From the IMG/VR virus record IMGVR_UViG_3300007609_001079, positions 1 to 64,000 of that record: a DNA stretch of 64,000 nt; one strand, written 5' to 3'. The position numbers and the translations under genes are program-made. The notes beneath the pieces were generated by a model. That model was not told where the DNA came from and did no database searches. It saw only the letters and a list, made by a program, of their open reading frames with translations. Positions 10,001 through 17,031 of the stretch are shown here, piece by piece. Origin of the DNA: a virus. Each line of letters opens with the position of its first letter. Position 1 is the first letter of the stretch.

Positions 10001-11098
10001 TTCTACTGGTAAGTTTATTGCCTCTTTAAGTGAGTTTTCATATTCCGATTGAGATTCTTTATCTCCTTGTTGAGAACCAAGTGCAGTTTCTTTATCAGTC
10101 TGATTAGATTCTATTCCACTTACCACCGAATATCCTACCAATGCTGCCTGTCGAGTAACATGAGTAAACCATTTTGAGTAAGCATCACTTGAATAGATAT
10201 CAATTTGGTTAGTTGCAGTTTTAGCACCAAGAACACCAGCAGGGAATGGGGTTACTGCTTTTACAGGCCCATTAGGATAAATTGGGTGTTCATAATAATC
10301 TTCTAATTCTTTAGATGATATCATATTAACAATCTCATATCCAATCTTTGCAGCTCTTTTAACGTTTATTTTAGAAAAGATATCAAAGTTAGGAAAAAAG
10401 TTGTTTGGTCCATCATCAACATCACTACCCATATTACCAACAACATTAGATGCTTCATTGATTAACCATTCTTCAATTCGTTCTTTAGGAATAAAGATAC
10501 CTTCGTTTAATTTAGAAGTGATTAAGTTGAATATGGTTTTGTTATATTTTGGGTATGCTCTATCTGTAAAGAAAGATTGTTTTTGTTCATCTGAACCTAA
10601 TGATAATCCATTACGAACATCAGTACCGCTTATTGGGTTGGATTGAGATGGTGATACGTAAACATATCCCCTATCTCTATACCCCTCAGTTGGAGTTCCT
10701 TTTAATGGAGTAAAGTATTTACCACCTAAACGAGATTTATCCTTCTCACCAACAACAGTTATGAAGGCAGTGGTAGTTTCATCAAACTTTTTAAGGATTT
10801 CAGTTGGTTGGTATGGGTTTTTAACTTGATGTATTTTGGATTTAGGTATACCAAACATCGATGTCATTATCTGAACCTTCTCCTTAAAATTAAATGGAGA
10901 TTTCGGTTTAGATACTTTGTTAGAAGTTCCTATAAAGACATTATTTTTACCAAATTTCTTTACAAGATGTTGGTAAGTAGAATAGTGTCCTTTATGGAAA
11001 GGTTGAAATCTCCCAACATAAACAACTACTATCTTTTTAATAGGATTATCATCCTCGAGTAGAATTTGCTCTACGAGATATTTAGAAAGTTCATTCAT
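7091..11098 (-). CDS. Giant multidomain protein: NMN adenylyltransferase-like, zinc ribbon, basic region, GNAT, HD, ligase-like nucleotidyltransferase
   Basis: A 1335-residue fusion. Residues about 20-190 form a cytidylyl/adenylyltransferase fold with VGRFQPFHKGH and the closing ISGTDVR motif, as in NadM-type NMN adenylyltransferases. Near 420-445 lies a zinc ribbon (CEKC...CHSC). Residues 480-600 are extremely basic (KLRRKAAMAGKRAQIARRR). About 610-700 is a GNAT acetyltransferase (RRVVVPQDQRNKGIGSKVM). About 740-850 is an HD phosphohydrolase (LKHT, MFHDIGKDE, HFGHE). From 935 on is a covalent-nucleotidyltransferase (ligase-like) domain with EKTDGQ near 973, ARNKGHLKN, FMNLEV and the late motifs EGIVFQYKG and FKLTG. 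I recall the last domain and the basic region as parts of cyanophage proteins (the ligase-like part probably DUF6267). A late-type box lies 22 bases upstream. NAD or RNA-end chemistry is plausible; substrates are unknown. Confidence 0.85.
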   Translation of the reverse strand: MNELSKYLVEQILLEDDNPIKKIVVVYVGRFQPFHKGHYSTYQHLVKKFGKNNVFIGTSNKVSKPKSPFNFKEKVQIMTSMFGIPKSKIHQVKNPYQPTEILKKFDETTTAFITVVGEKDKSRLGGKYFTPLKGTPTEGYRDRGYVYVSPSQSNPISGTDVRNGLSLGSDEQKQSFFTDRAYPKYNKTIFNLITSKLNEGIFIPKERIEEWLINEASNVVGNMGSDVDDGPNNFFPNFDIFSKINVKRAAKIGYEIVNMISSKELEDYYEHPIYPNGPVKAVTPFPAGVLGAKTATNQIDIYSSDAYSKWFTHVTRQAALVGYSVVSGIESNQTDKETALGSQQGDKESQSEYENSLKEAINLPVEIGDTLLMGKFKNKKVVVKSIGKDEHGMPTINGKKVVTFRYMNENFVVELAGTTIQCEKCNHSWEIESDDNEKYLCHSCGWDSQQQEYDYDAFDSWQEKNGILGESEDLEERGKMRPADKLRRKAAMAGKRAQIARRRARTMKRRKPLSKLKKIAYKMAYRQVYDEFAKELFPDIKKSDLSIKQSQVVHKNVVRKKGRILKRAKFKFLPVLRAKEVEKFSPKNEQITKINEGIENTLSSKYKVDLDIYEYPNHLELRRVVVPQDQRNKGIGSKVMQDLIKYAQQNNKDIFTTPSSDFGGSKSRLVQFYKSFGFKNNKGSNRDFRSKESMVRLSEGKELEKLGITNFKSLFKKMPSELQKRVYNLKNFGQRLDKHPEGNVLKHTITVVNRSLKDDDIDIAIAAMFHDIGKDETAGIHPKKGHITHFGHEKVSASLVKKYKDWIKSVGGNVANVLYVVKNHMRYKQLSDMRPIKQDKLKSFRAYDKLSKFSKHDRGGLGESLSESTDKLKLSIPTDIQKMHTAFKEKYNEGMNDNIDKLLEDLDNHIVEMFYPTTKTSDQLIKENINESNMLMEGGAYGHMNHPFDTEINLTFGQLKDIVNRALEGNLEFTREKTDGQALAVSWVNGRLVAARNKGHLKNSGENALDIKAVADKFAGRGELEKAYNFAMKDLSDSIKSLSSKQREKIFKGGSCFMNLEVIYPTSVNVIPYGQPLLVLHGTMEYDENGVAIGENADAGRILAGMIKQINKDVQNNYTIQGPPVIKLPKSQQLSSKKGKYTSQISKLQKEFGLKDTDGVAEYHQEWWKQWITKNSPTTLDNKTLMGLVKRWAFMDKKFRLDKKNIADEKTLIWAKKIDSQDQKKISKDNLMKFENIFLGVGADVLEFTSSVLTVNPDEAVRSIKKRIDKTIKDVKKSGDPKKIEKLKLELKRLQSIGGPSKIVPNEGIVFQYKGNTFKLTGAFASVNQLLGIFF

Positions 11099-11119
11099 TT
11101 AGTATATACCTTATCAGTA

Positions 11120-11129
11120 TATAAATATG
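11120..11129 (-). promoter_or_regulatory. Late-type promoter box, one mismatch (CATATTTATA)
   Basis: Nine of ten positions match TATATTTATA on the coding strand, 22 bases before the ATG of the giant fusion gene. AAGG lies between box and start. It follows directly after a 9-base inverted repeat that may end upstream transcription. Confidence 0.55.
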
Positions 11130-11131
11130 GG

Positions 11132-11158
11132 TTACAAAAAGTTTAGTGATTTTTGTAA
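11132..11158 (-). terminator. Candidate terminator hairpin at the end of the sugar-chemistry island
   Basis: A perfect 9-base inverted repeat (TTACAAAAA / TTTTTGTAA) with a 9-base spacer spans the stop codon of the 38-residue gene and lies just before the next promoter-like box. On the coding strand the 3-prime arm contains a run of five T. The stem is AT-rich and weak, and no separate T-tract follows, so terminator activity is only a possibility. Confidence 0.35.
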
Positions 11159-11259
11159 ATGAATGGGTCTCTTTTACGAAGTTCTTCTAACTTCTTTTTA
11201 TAGAGTTTTTCTTGTTTTCTTTTATTAAAATAATTTTTGATAATTTTGAATGGATTCAT
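11143..11259 (-). CDS. Small conserved phage protein, 38 residues
   Basis: An ORF too short for usual gene callers: MNPFKIIKNYFNKRKQEK then LYKKKLEELRKRDPFIYKNH. It is strongly basic and helical. The closing LEELRKRDPFIYK is a pattern I recognise from small orphan ORFs in T4-like phages, which is the main reason to believe it. It begins inside the 3-prime end of the upstream glycosyltransferase-like gene (35-base overlap) and fills most of the gap before the giant fusion gene. No strong ribosome site is seen. Function unknown; nucleic-acid or membrane association would fit the charge pattern but is speculation. Confidence 0.6.
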   Translation of the reverse strand: MNPFKIIKNYFNKRKQEKLYKKKLEELRKRDPFIYKNH

Positions 11260-12583
11260 CTGTTAAATTTTTATATATGGTTTGTTCTATATTAAAAATA
11301 TTATTATTTGCAGAATATTTTTTTAATAATTCTCGATTATGTATAAGTATTGGTTTTATTTTTTTTAATATATCCACCCACTCATCATCAGTTTTTTTTA
11401 TCAGAGAATTAACGAGTTTGCTTACTTTAAATATTCTAACAGAATCAATAATTTCATTATCATAACTCTCATCCCAAACGGATGAAAATGTTTGAAATCC
11501 CATTGATTGTAAATATTTTAAAGTATTTGGGTTTCCTAATATAACAAACGGATGATATTGTTGTATTGGTTTTATTGTTTTTTCAGTTGTATATATATTC
11601 CATTTTGTAAAAAATTCTGTTTCGGAAACAAGGCTAAAATAACTATCTTTATATAATGAAACATCATCAACTTCTAAAGACCTACCCTCTATTGATTCAT
11701 AATTTTCTATATCTAATGATTTTTTATTAATTTTTGTTAAAATATCATAACCCTTTGTTATTTTTAACATATCATTGGATTTTATTATATTTTTTATAAT
11801 CTCATTTGGCTCAGAATATTCATCCAATCCAAGATAATTATGCGTTTTTATATAATCTATAAAATAATCCGTATTAGTATAGTTCATATCAAACGATATC
11901 AAATTATTTTCTATATTATTAGATTCTGCTAATAAACATAACATTAATATTCTATGTGGGTGTAACCTTCTATTTAAAAATAAAAGTTTATTTTTTTTGT
12001 AACTAATAATATCATCCTCTTTTAAGAATAAGTCAACCGTCTGAGAATCGATTAATTCATTACCCTTATATAGCATATGTAAATTATATATAATGCACAA
12101 AAAATCCTTACTATTTTTTATTTTATATTTTGATTTATATCTATTAATATTATCCTCTATTCCAAAATTATTCGATAATATAATTATTTTATTTCTGGGT
12201 ATATTATATTGAATAGAATCTAAGTACAATTTATTTATATGAAACTTATCTAACTCATTTTCAAATCCAAAATATATTAATATATAAAAATTTTTAATAG
12301 ATTTACTATACGAAATTACTTTATCGGATATATTTGAAAATAAAGATTTTGTTTGATTTGAATCCAATCCAAGAGAAGTGTGTATTTTACCAAAAGTTGA
12401 TATGTTATATAAATACAAAGTGTGCGATGAATTAATATCCACATCATCAATATGAATTAAATTTTGAGCACAAAATGGTAAAATCCCTTCAGAATCTAAA
12501 TCCAAATCATGTATAGAATTTGTAAGTTGACCCACATGATTTACGTGTTCATATACGTTACGAATATCTATCTGAGGTTCCAA
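11225..12583 (-). CDS. Glycosyltransferase-like protein with TEK...DESYD motif (paralogue 1)
   Basis: A 452-residue protein with a C-terminal block containing SLVSETEFF, TTEKTIKPIQQYHPFVILG, GFQTF and WDESYDNE. The same block occurs in the next gene upstream and in the gene at 51508-52551. The combination of VSETEF, TEK and a following P-F-V-hydrophobic-G segment resembles the nucleotide-sugar-binding half of GT10-like (fucosyltransferase-like) GT-B enzymes; this is inference from pattern, not a proven homology. The reading frame follows the upstream paralogue in the same frame after a TAA, and the only nearby starts are TTG at 12583 or an internal GTG; no ATG or ribosome site is seen. It may be translationally coupled or weakly expressed. 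Confidence 0.6.
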   Translation of the reverse strand: MEPQIDIRNVYEHVNHVGQLTNSIHDLDLDSEGILPFCAQNLIHIDDVDINSSHTLYLYNISTFGKIHTSLGLDSNQTKSLFSNISDKVISYSKSIKNFYILIYFGFENELDKFHINKLYLDSIQYNIPRNKIIILSNNFGIEDNINRYKSKYKIKNSKDFLCIIYNLHMLYKGNELIDSQTVDLFLKEDDIISYKKNKLLFLNRRLHPHRILMLCLLAESNNIENNLISFDMNYTNTDYFIDYIKTHNYLGLDEYSEPNEIIKNIIKSNDMLKITKGYDILTKINKKSLDIENYESIEGRSLEVDDVSLYKDSYFSLVSETEFFTKWNIYTTEKTIKPIQQYHPFVILGNPNTLKYLQSMGFQTFSSVWDESYDNEIIDSVRIFKVSKLVNSLIKKTDDEWVDILKKIKPILIHNRELLKKYSANNNIFNIEQTIYKNLTDESIQNYQKLF

Positions 12584-12595
12584 TTGTTTTTTATA

Positions 12596-13993
12596 TTACA
12601 ATAAAACATTATGTTCATATTTTATAACCGATTTTAAGTTACGATATATCATTTTTTTAATAGTATCTCCACCATAACTGATTAATAAATTATGATTATG
12701 GATTAATACATCTCGCATTTCCTCTAACATTTTATATAAATCAGAATTACTTAAATTTGATACAATTTGTATTTGATTAATAACAGATAATAACCTCTCA
12801 TCATCATTTTCCATTGTATCATAACTCTCATCCCACCAATTATCAAATGTTCTGAACCCATATTTTTTTAAATGATGTAAAATATACGGACTTCCAATTA
12901 AAAAAAATGGATGAAAATGCATTATAGGTTTTAGAATTTTTTCAGTAAATGATTGAGTAAATTTACTAAATTCTGTTTCAGATACTACACTAAAAAAAGT
13001 ATTTTCATATATTTCTTTTGTTTCCATACCATAACCATGTACGGAGTTTAAATCATCAAAGTCAATCGTTTTTTTATTGATATCACATAGTATATCATAT
13101 CCAGTTTTTAACTTATCATGGATAGATTTATCTCTAATAATCACAGGAGGCATTGTATCATCATTATACAATAATGTTTCTTTAAAATTGTCATAAAAAT
13201 TTAAATTCATATCAAGAGAATATAACATACTATCCAATGTTCCATTTTCAGCTAGTAATGCCAATGAAAGAATTCTATGATATCTTAAACGTCTATTTAA
13301 AAATAACCCCTTATGTGATTTTGGTTTTTTTATATGGGAAATATCAGCTATGGTTGATTTTTCTGCATTTTTATTTGGTTCATATCCCAATCTACTTCGT
13401 AATTCTAATGATTTAAATGGTATTGGCCAATTAAATGTTACTAATCTAATACCATCAGCACTCCCATATTTATCAATAAAATCATCTAAAATAATTTGAT
13501 TACTATTTGTACCATTTACTATTAATATTTTATTAATTGGTATTTCAAATAAAATAGAATCATCATATATTTTTTTTAACAAAGTTGAATCAAAGTATGG
13601 TTCACCGGTTTGTTCATAGAATAGAAATACATTGTTATGTGTTTTTAATAATTCAATTATATTTTTTGATAAAAAATTAAAAAAAGAAATTTGATTATCA
13701 GCCAAACCTAAAGAATTATAGTAATCACCATTTACACTAACGGGGTACAAATAAACAGAATCCTCACTATCACAATCAATATCAGAAATACTTATACAAT
13801 TTAGTTCAAGTGAACCAAGTGAACCAATATTCCAGTAAGTTGTATTTGGAAAATTTTTTTTAAACGGTTCATGTTCTATATTATCTACTATATTAAAATT
13901 TAAATCCCAAAAATATTCAAGGTGGTCTAAATTAACTCCGTTAACTATTAAATTATCTGGTCCAATTAAATCATATATAAGATTAATTTTCAT
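12596..13993 (-). CDS. Glycosyltransferase-like protein with TEK...DESYD motif (paralogue 2)
   Basis: A 465-residue paralogue of the gene that follows it. Shared segments include LYPVSVNGDYYNSLGLADNQ (N-terminal third), KGLFLNRRLRYHRIL (middle), and SVVSETEFS, FTEKILKPIMHFHPFFLIG, GFRTF and WWDESYDTMEND (C-terminal third). The NRRLxxHRIL segment followed by the TEK block suggests two Rossmann halves of a GT-B glycosyltransferase. This is inference. ATG at 13993 overlaps the upstream transketolase-like gene by 11 bases. It lies at the downstream end of the sugar island, which supports a glycan role. No membrane segment or signal peptide is visible, so it should act in the cytoplasm. Confidence 0.65.
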   Translation of the reverse strand: MKINLIYDLIGPDNLIVNGVNLDHLEYFWDLNFNIVDNIEHEPFKKNFPNTTYWNIGSLGSLELNCISISDIDCDSEDSVYLYPVSVNGDYYNSLGLADNQISFFNFLSKNIIELLKTHNNVFLFYEQTGEPYFDSTLLKKIYDDSILFEIPINKILIVNGTNSNQIILDDFIDKYGSADGIRLVTFNWPIPFKSLELRSRLGYEPNKNAEKSTIADISHIKKPKSHKGLFLNRRLRYHRILSLALLAENGTLDSMLYSLDMNLNFYDNFKETLLYNDDTMPPVIIRDKSIHDKLKTGYDILCDINKKTIDFDDLNSVHGYGMETKEIYENTFFSVVSETEFSKFTQSFTEKILKPIMHFHPFFLIGSPYILHHLKKYGFRTFDNWWDESYDTMENDDERLLSVINQIQIVSNLSNSDLYKMLEEMRDVLIHNHNLLISYGGDTIKKMIYRNLKSVIKYEHNVLL

Positions 13994-14531
13994 AATACAA
14001 TTCAGGATATTCTACAAGTATATGTATTCCCCCATCAGATAAAGCAGTTTTATATGCAGGTAAAATTTGTTCAGATTTTTTTAATTCTTGTATAGTTACA
14101 TTAGTTAAAATTTGTTTGAAGGGTTCCGTGTAATCTGCTTTATGTTGATGACCCGGGTCAAGTGGTTTATCAGAACCTTTACCAACTCTTACAATTACAT
14201 TTGGTTTCCATTCTCCATCGGACATTGCTTCTAACTTATCCAAATGATTTACTAATTGATTTGCAGCAAGGATTAAGAAATCCCATCGAGGGTAAAAAGT
14301 AACTACTCGATGACCTGTCATCGCAAGACCCATAGTCATTCCCATTTGGGTTTCTTCCATTACTGGAGTTTCTATCATTCTATCTTTTGGTAAACCTTCA
14401 ATTGTCTTTGACATTGGATTACCATAATAAACAATCTGTTGTCCAATAAAAATTGTAGATGGGTCATCCATCACAAGTTTCATTGCTTCAGTAAGATTAT
14501 CTACATATGGTGTGTAGTGTGGTTGTGTCAT
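13983..14531 (-). CDS. Thiamine-diphosphate enzyme, E1-beta/transketolase pyrimidine-binding domain
   Basis: A 182-residue protein matching only the pyrimidine-binding half of E1-beta or transketolase family proteins. ETPVMEETQMGMTMGLAMTG contains the glutamate that normally activates the cofactor, and YPRWDFLILAANQLVNHL and DPGHQHKADYTEPFKQI match the expected downstream loops. The usual C-terminal domain (about 120 residues) is absent. Its partner is presumably the E1-alpha-like protein at 17947-18585, also minimal, with four genes between them. Such paired proteins in sugar clusters could transfer a two-carbon or acyl unit to a nucleotide sugar, but the reaction here is unknown. One base separates it from the upstream SGNH gene. 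Confidence 0.75.
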   Translation of the reverse strand: MTQPHYTPYVDNLTEAMKLVMDDPSTIFIGQQIVYYGNPMSKTIEGLPKDRMIETPVMEETQMGMTMGLAMTGHRVVTFYPRWDFLILAANQLVNHLDKLEAMSDGEWKPNVIVRVGKGSDKPLDPGHQHKADYTEPFKQILTNVTIQELKKSEQILPAYKTALSDGGIHILVEYPELYYEN

Positions 14532-14532
14532 T

Positions 14533-15306
14533 TTAATTTAGTTTTTGAGATATAATTTTTTTTATATAATTGTTGGTAATATGTGGATTTATATCTATTT
14601 TGAAATTATCTTTTTTTAATTTATCTATTATTAACTCAGATATTATTTTATGACCCTTTAAGTTAAAATGAATATCATTTATCTGATATCCATATTTTTT
14701 AAAATCAGACCTAACTGTTATTCCATATTCATCATTATGTATAAAATAATCAAATGAATGGCTCATATATCCATCAATTACAATATCAATATGCCTATCT
14801 TTAAATAATCTTTGATATGCATTATTCATCCAAAATGCTTCATTCCATAAAAGTGATATAACCTTAATACCCAATAATTCGTATTTACGTAATACGGAGT
14901 TAAATAACTCTACTTGTTCAGTATATTTATCATTTAACTCTTTTTCAGATAGTTTAATACCCCCATCATCAAAATCTCGGTTTGCTTGTGTAAATTGAAC
15001 AATAACCAAACCAATATCAGATGGGTGAATATCACGATTATTACATATTATTGGATTTAAGATTTCATTTATCATTCCTAAATTAGTTCCTCCATTATTC
15101 TTATTAGCAACCGACCATGTATTAAAATGATTAGCAACCAACGTTATAAATCTATTTGCATCTTTAAAAAGATAATGTGGTTCTCTTAAATGATGGGGTG
15201 CGAAATTATGAATTTTAGAAACTTCAGTAGATTCCATATTTGCGTAAAACTGCAAACCTTCACCCCAGGTGTATGAACAACCAACTCCGAGGATACCTTT
15301 ACTCAT
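14533..15306 (-). CDS. SGNH/GDSL-type hydrolase-like protein (paralogue A)
   Basis: A 257-residue protein. The N-terminus MSKGILGVGCSYTWGEG gives the block I motif GxSxTxG with a nucleophilic serine at residue 11. The C-terminal NDIHFNLKGHKIISELI supplies the D-x-x-H catalytic pair. Between them IVQFTQANRDFD could supply the oxyanion residues. SGNH enzymes in surface-polysaccharide clusters commonly act as acyl esterases or O-acetyl handling enzymes. There is no signal peptide, so it acts in the cytoplasm if active. It is the tandem paralogue of the gene at 15299-16030, overlapping it by 8 bases. The exact substrate is unknown. Confidence 0.75.
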   Translation of the reverse strand: MSKGILGVGCSYTWGEGLQFYANMESTEVSKIHNFAPHHLREPHYLFKDANRFITLVANHFNTWSVANKNNGGTNLGMINEILNPIICNNRDIHPSDIGLVIVQFTQANRDFDDGGIKLSEKELNDKYTEQVELFNSVLRKYELLGIKVISLLWNEAFWMNNAYQRLFKDRHIDIVIDGYMSHSFDYFIHNDEYGITVRSDFKKYGYQINDIHFNLKGHKIISELIIDKLKKDNFKIDINPHITNNYIKKIISQKLN

Positions 15307-16030
15307 TTTTATCTTCTTTTATTTTTTTTATTATAGAATTTGCTATTACTCTATTTCCATTATGATTAAAGTGCATATCATTAATCTGAAGATTTTTTTG
15401 TGCGAAATCTGATTTTATTGTTAGATTAAAAGAATCTTCATTTACTAATGGTTCAAAATAATTGTATTTATCATTGTTAAAATATATAGGAACATGCCTA
15501 TGCATATACTTTGTTTGGTAGATAGGATTTTCATAATTCTCAACCATCCAAACAAAAGTATATACTTTAATATTATATTCATTTTCAACTTTAGTCAAAA
15601 GAATATCAAGTTCTTCTAATAAACTTGTTATACTTTCCTCATCTCTAGATATTGAACTAAATTGAAATATTAAAGTATCGAAATCACTTAAATTTATATT
15701 AAACTGATAATTTTTCCAAATATCATTATTAACAAAAGTACCTTTTCGTAAATCTAAAAACCCATTATTCTCCAATAGTTCAGATAAAAAACGAATATTT
15801 AAACCATTCATAGAACCATTTAAAAGTTTACTTACAGACCAAGTATCCAATTCACTACACACAAGATTTAACCATCTATACTTGTTTTTATAGGCAGCCA
15901 TTCCCTCTGTGATTGAGTTAAAATCAAATGTATGTTCATGGTTGAATGGTAGATTATCTAAATCGGAATAGAAGTATAATCCCTCACCCCACGTAAATGA
16001 ATCCCCTAATGCAAATATACCTTTACTCAT
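15299..16030 (-). CDS. SGNH/GDSL-type hydrolase-like protein (paralogue B)
   Basis: A 243-residue protein beginning MSKGIFALGDSFTWGEG, a textbook GDS block with the serine at residue 11. LIFQFSSISRDEES is the central segment and NDMHFNHNGNRVIANSI carries the D-x-x-H pair near residue 220. It aligns along its whole length with the downstream paralogue, so a tandem duplication is likely. The start codon overlaps the upstream SDR stop by one base (TAATG). It may be a carbohydrate acyl esterase or acyltransferase-like enzyme of the island; no signal peptide is present. Substrate unknown. Confidence 0.75.
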   Translation of the reverse strand: MSKGIFALGDSFTWGEGLYFYSDLDNLPFNHEHTFDFNSITEGMAAYKNKYRWLNLVCSELDTWSVSKLLNGSMNGLNIRFLSELLENNGFLDLRKGTFVNNDIWKNYQFNINLSDFDTLIFQFSSISRDEESITSLLEELDILLTKVENEYNIKVYTFVWMVENYENPIYQTKYMHRHVPIYFNNDKYNYFEPLVNEDSFNLTIKSDFAQKNLQINDMHFNHNGNRVIANSIIKKIKEDKNE

Positions 16031-17031
16031 TATGGTTTTGAATTTGGGTCAAACTGGTCTTTATTTTTTTTGTACCATTTAAGTGCATCTTCCAATCCAC
16101 TTCGTAAATCGTATTTAGGTTCCCAACCCAATTTTCTTAATTTTTCGTTTGATAATAATCTAACTGGAATCATCGGTGCTTTGTTATTCACAAACTCGAT
16201 TGGATTGTCGTTCCCCTCAATTTCTTTGATAAGTTCTAATACTTCCATTACTGTATGCCCTTTACCATAACATACATTATAGATATCATATTTATCTACT
16301 TTCTCAGCAACTGTAATAAATCCGCTAACCATATCATCTACGTGAATAATATCACGAACTTCCGTTCCATCACCCCATAGTGGAATTGGATTCAAACCAT
16401 CTGCCACTTTTCTGATGTTTGCTGGTGTAACATGACATTTTTCAAAATCATATTTATCATTCGGTCCAAATGAATTGGAAGGTCTGATAATAACACATTG
16501 CATCGGGTCATGGATTTGATTAGAGAAGAATTCACAAAGAGTTTCTCCATATCTTTTCATCCAACCAACTGCTTTGTAAGCAGGATAGATGTTTGGTGTT
16601 TGTACATTCATATCTTCAGTACAATACTCGCCACCAATATCTGGATACGTGGTATTAGACGAAATAAACATAAACTTACGAACTTTGTTTCTCCAACTTT
16701 GTTCCATAAGATTGGTGTTCATTTCTACATTTGGTGTTACATGGAGTAGTGGATTTACTTTGGTATCCAATGCATTCGAAGTATTAGCTGCAGCATGAAA
16801 TACTACATCTACATCTTTCGAAACTTTTTCACAGAATTCAGCTTCTCGTAAATCTCCATTCAAATGTTCAATATTTTCCCATCCTTCAAAATCCTCACGT
16901 AACCCTCTACTCCACGATGTGGTACGTAGATTCGTGTAACCATTTTCATATAACATTTTAACTAATCGTGAACCAATAAATCCACTTGCTCCTGTAACTA
17001 ATACTTTATCTGTTTTTTTCATAATACTCAT
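16030..17031 (-). CDS. NAD-dependent epimerase/dehydratase (extended SDR)
   Basis: A 333-residue sugar-nucleotide SDR. The nucleotide-binding motif GASGFIGSRL is at the N-terminus, the active-site motif YPAYK follows IYP near residue 145, and IRPSNSFGPNDKYDFEKCHV and WGDGTEVRDIIHVDDM match the substrate-binding half of GDP-fucose synthase or UDP-glucose epimerase-type enzymes. The longest frame begins with TTG at 17055, but ATG at 17029-17031 (MSIMKK) is preferred; AAGGA lies upstream. A second ATG at 17022 is possible. It overlaps the preceding SDR gene by 26 bases. It should convert an NDP-hexose in the cytoplasm; which one cannot be read from sequence. Confidence 0.88.
   Translation of the reverse strand: MSIMKKTDKVLVTGASGFIGSRLVKMLYENGYTNLRTTSWSRGLREDFEGWENIEHLNGDLREAEFCEKVSKDVDVVFHAAANTSNALDTKVNPLLHVTPNVEMNTNLMEQSWRNKVRKFMFISSNTTYPDIGGEYCTEDMNVQTPNIYPAYKAVGWMKRYGETLCEFFSNQIHDPMQCVIIRPSNSFGPNDKYDFEKCHVTPANIRKVADGLNPIPLWGDGTEVRDIIHVDDMVSGFITVAEKVDKYDIYNVCYGKGHTVMEVLELIKEIEGNDNPIEFVNNKAPMIPVRLLSNEKLRKLGWEPKYDLRSGLEDALKWYKKNKDQFDPNSKP

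Noticed and set aside
11225-13993. One broken gene instead of two paralogues
   Set aside because: The two halves align to each other over the same regions (N-terminal SLGLxxNQ and C-terminal TEK block), so they are complete copies rather than two pieces of one protein.
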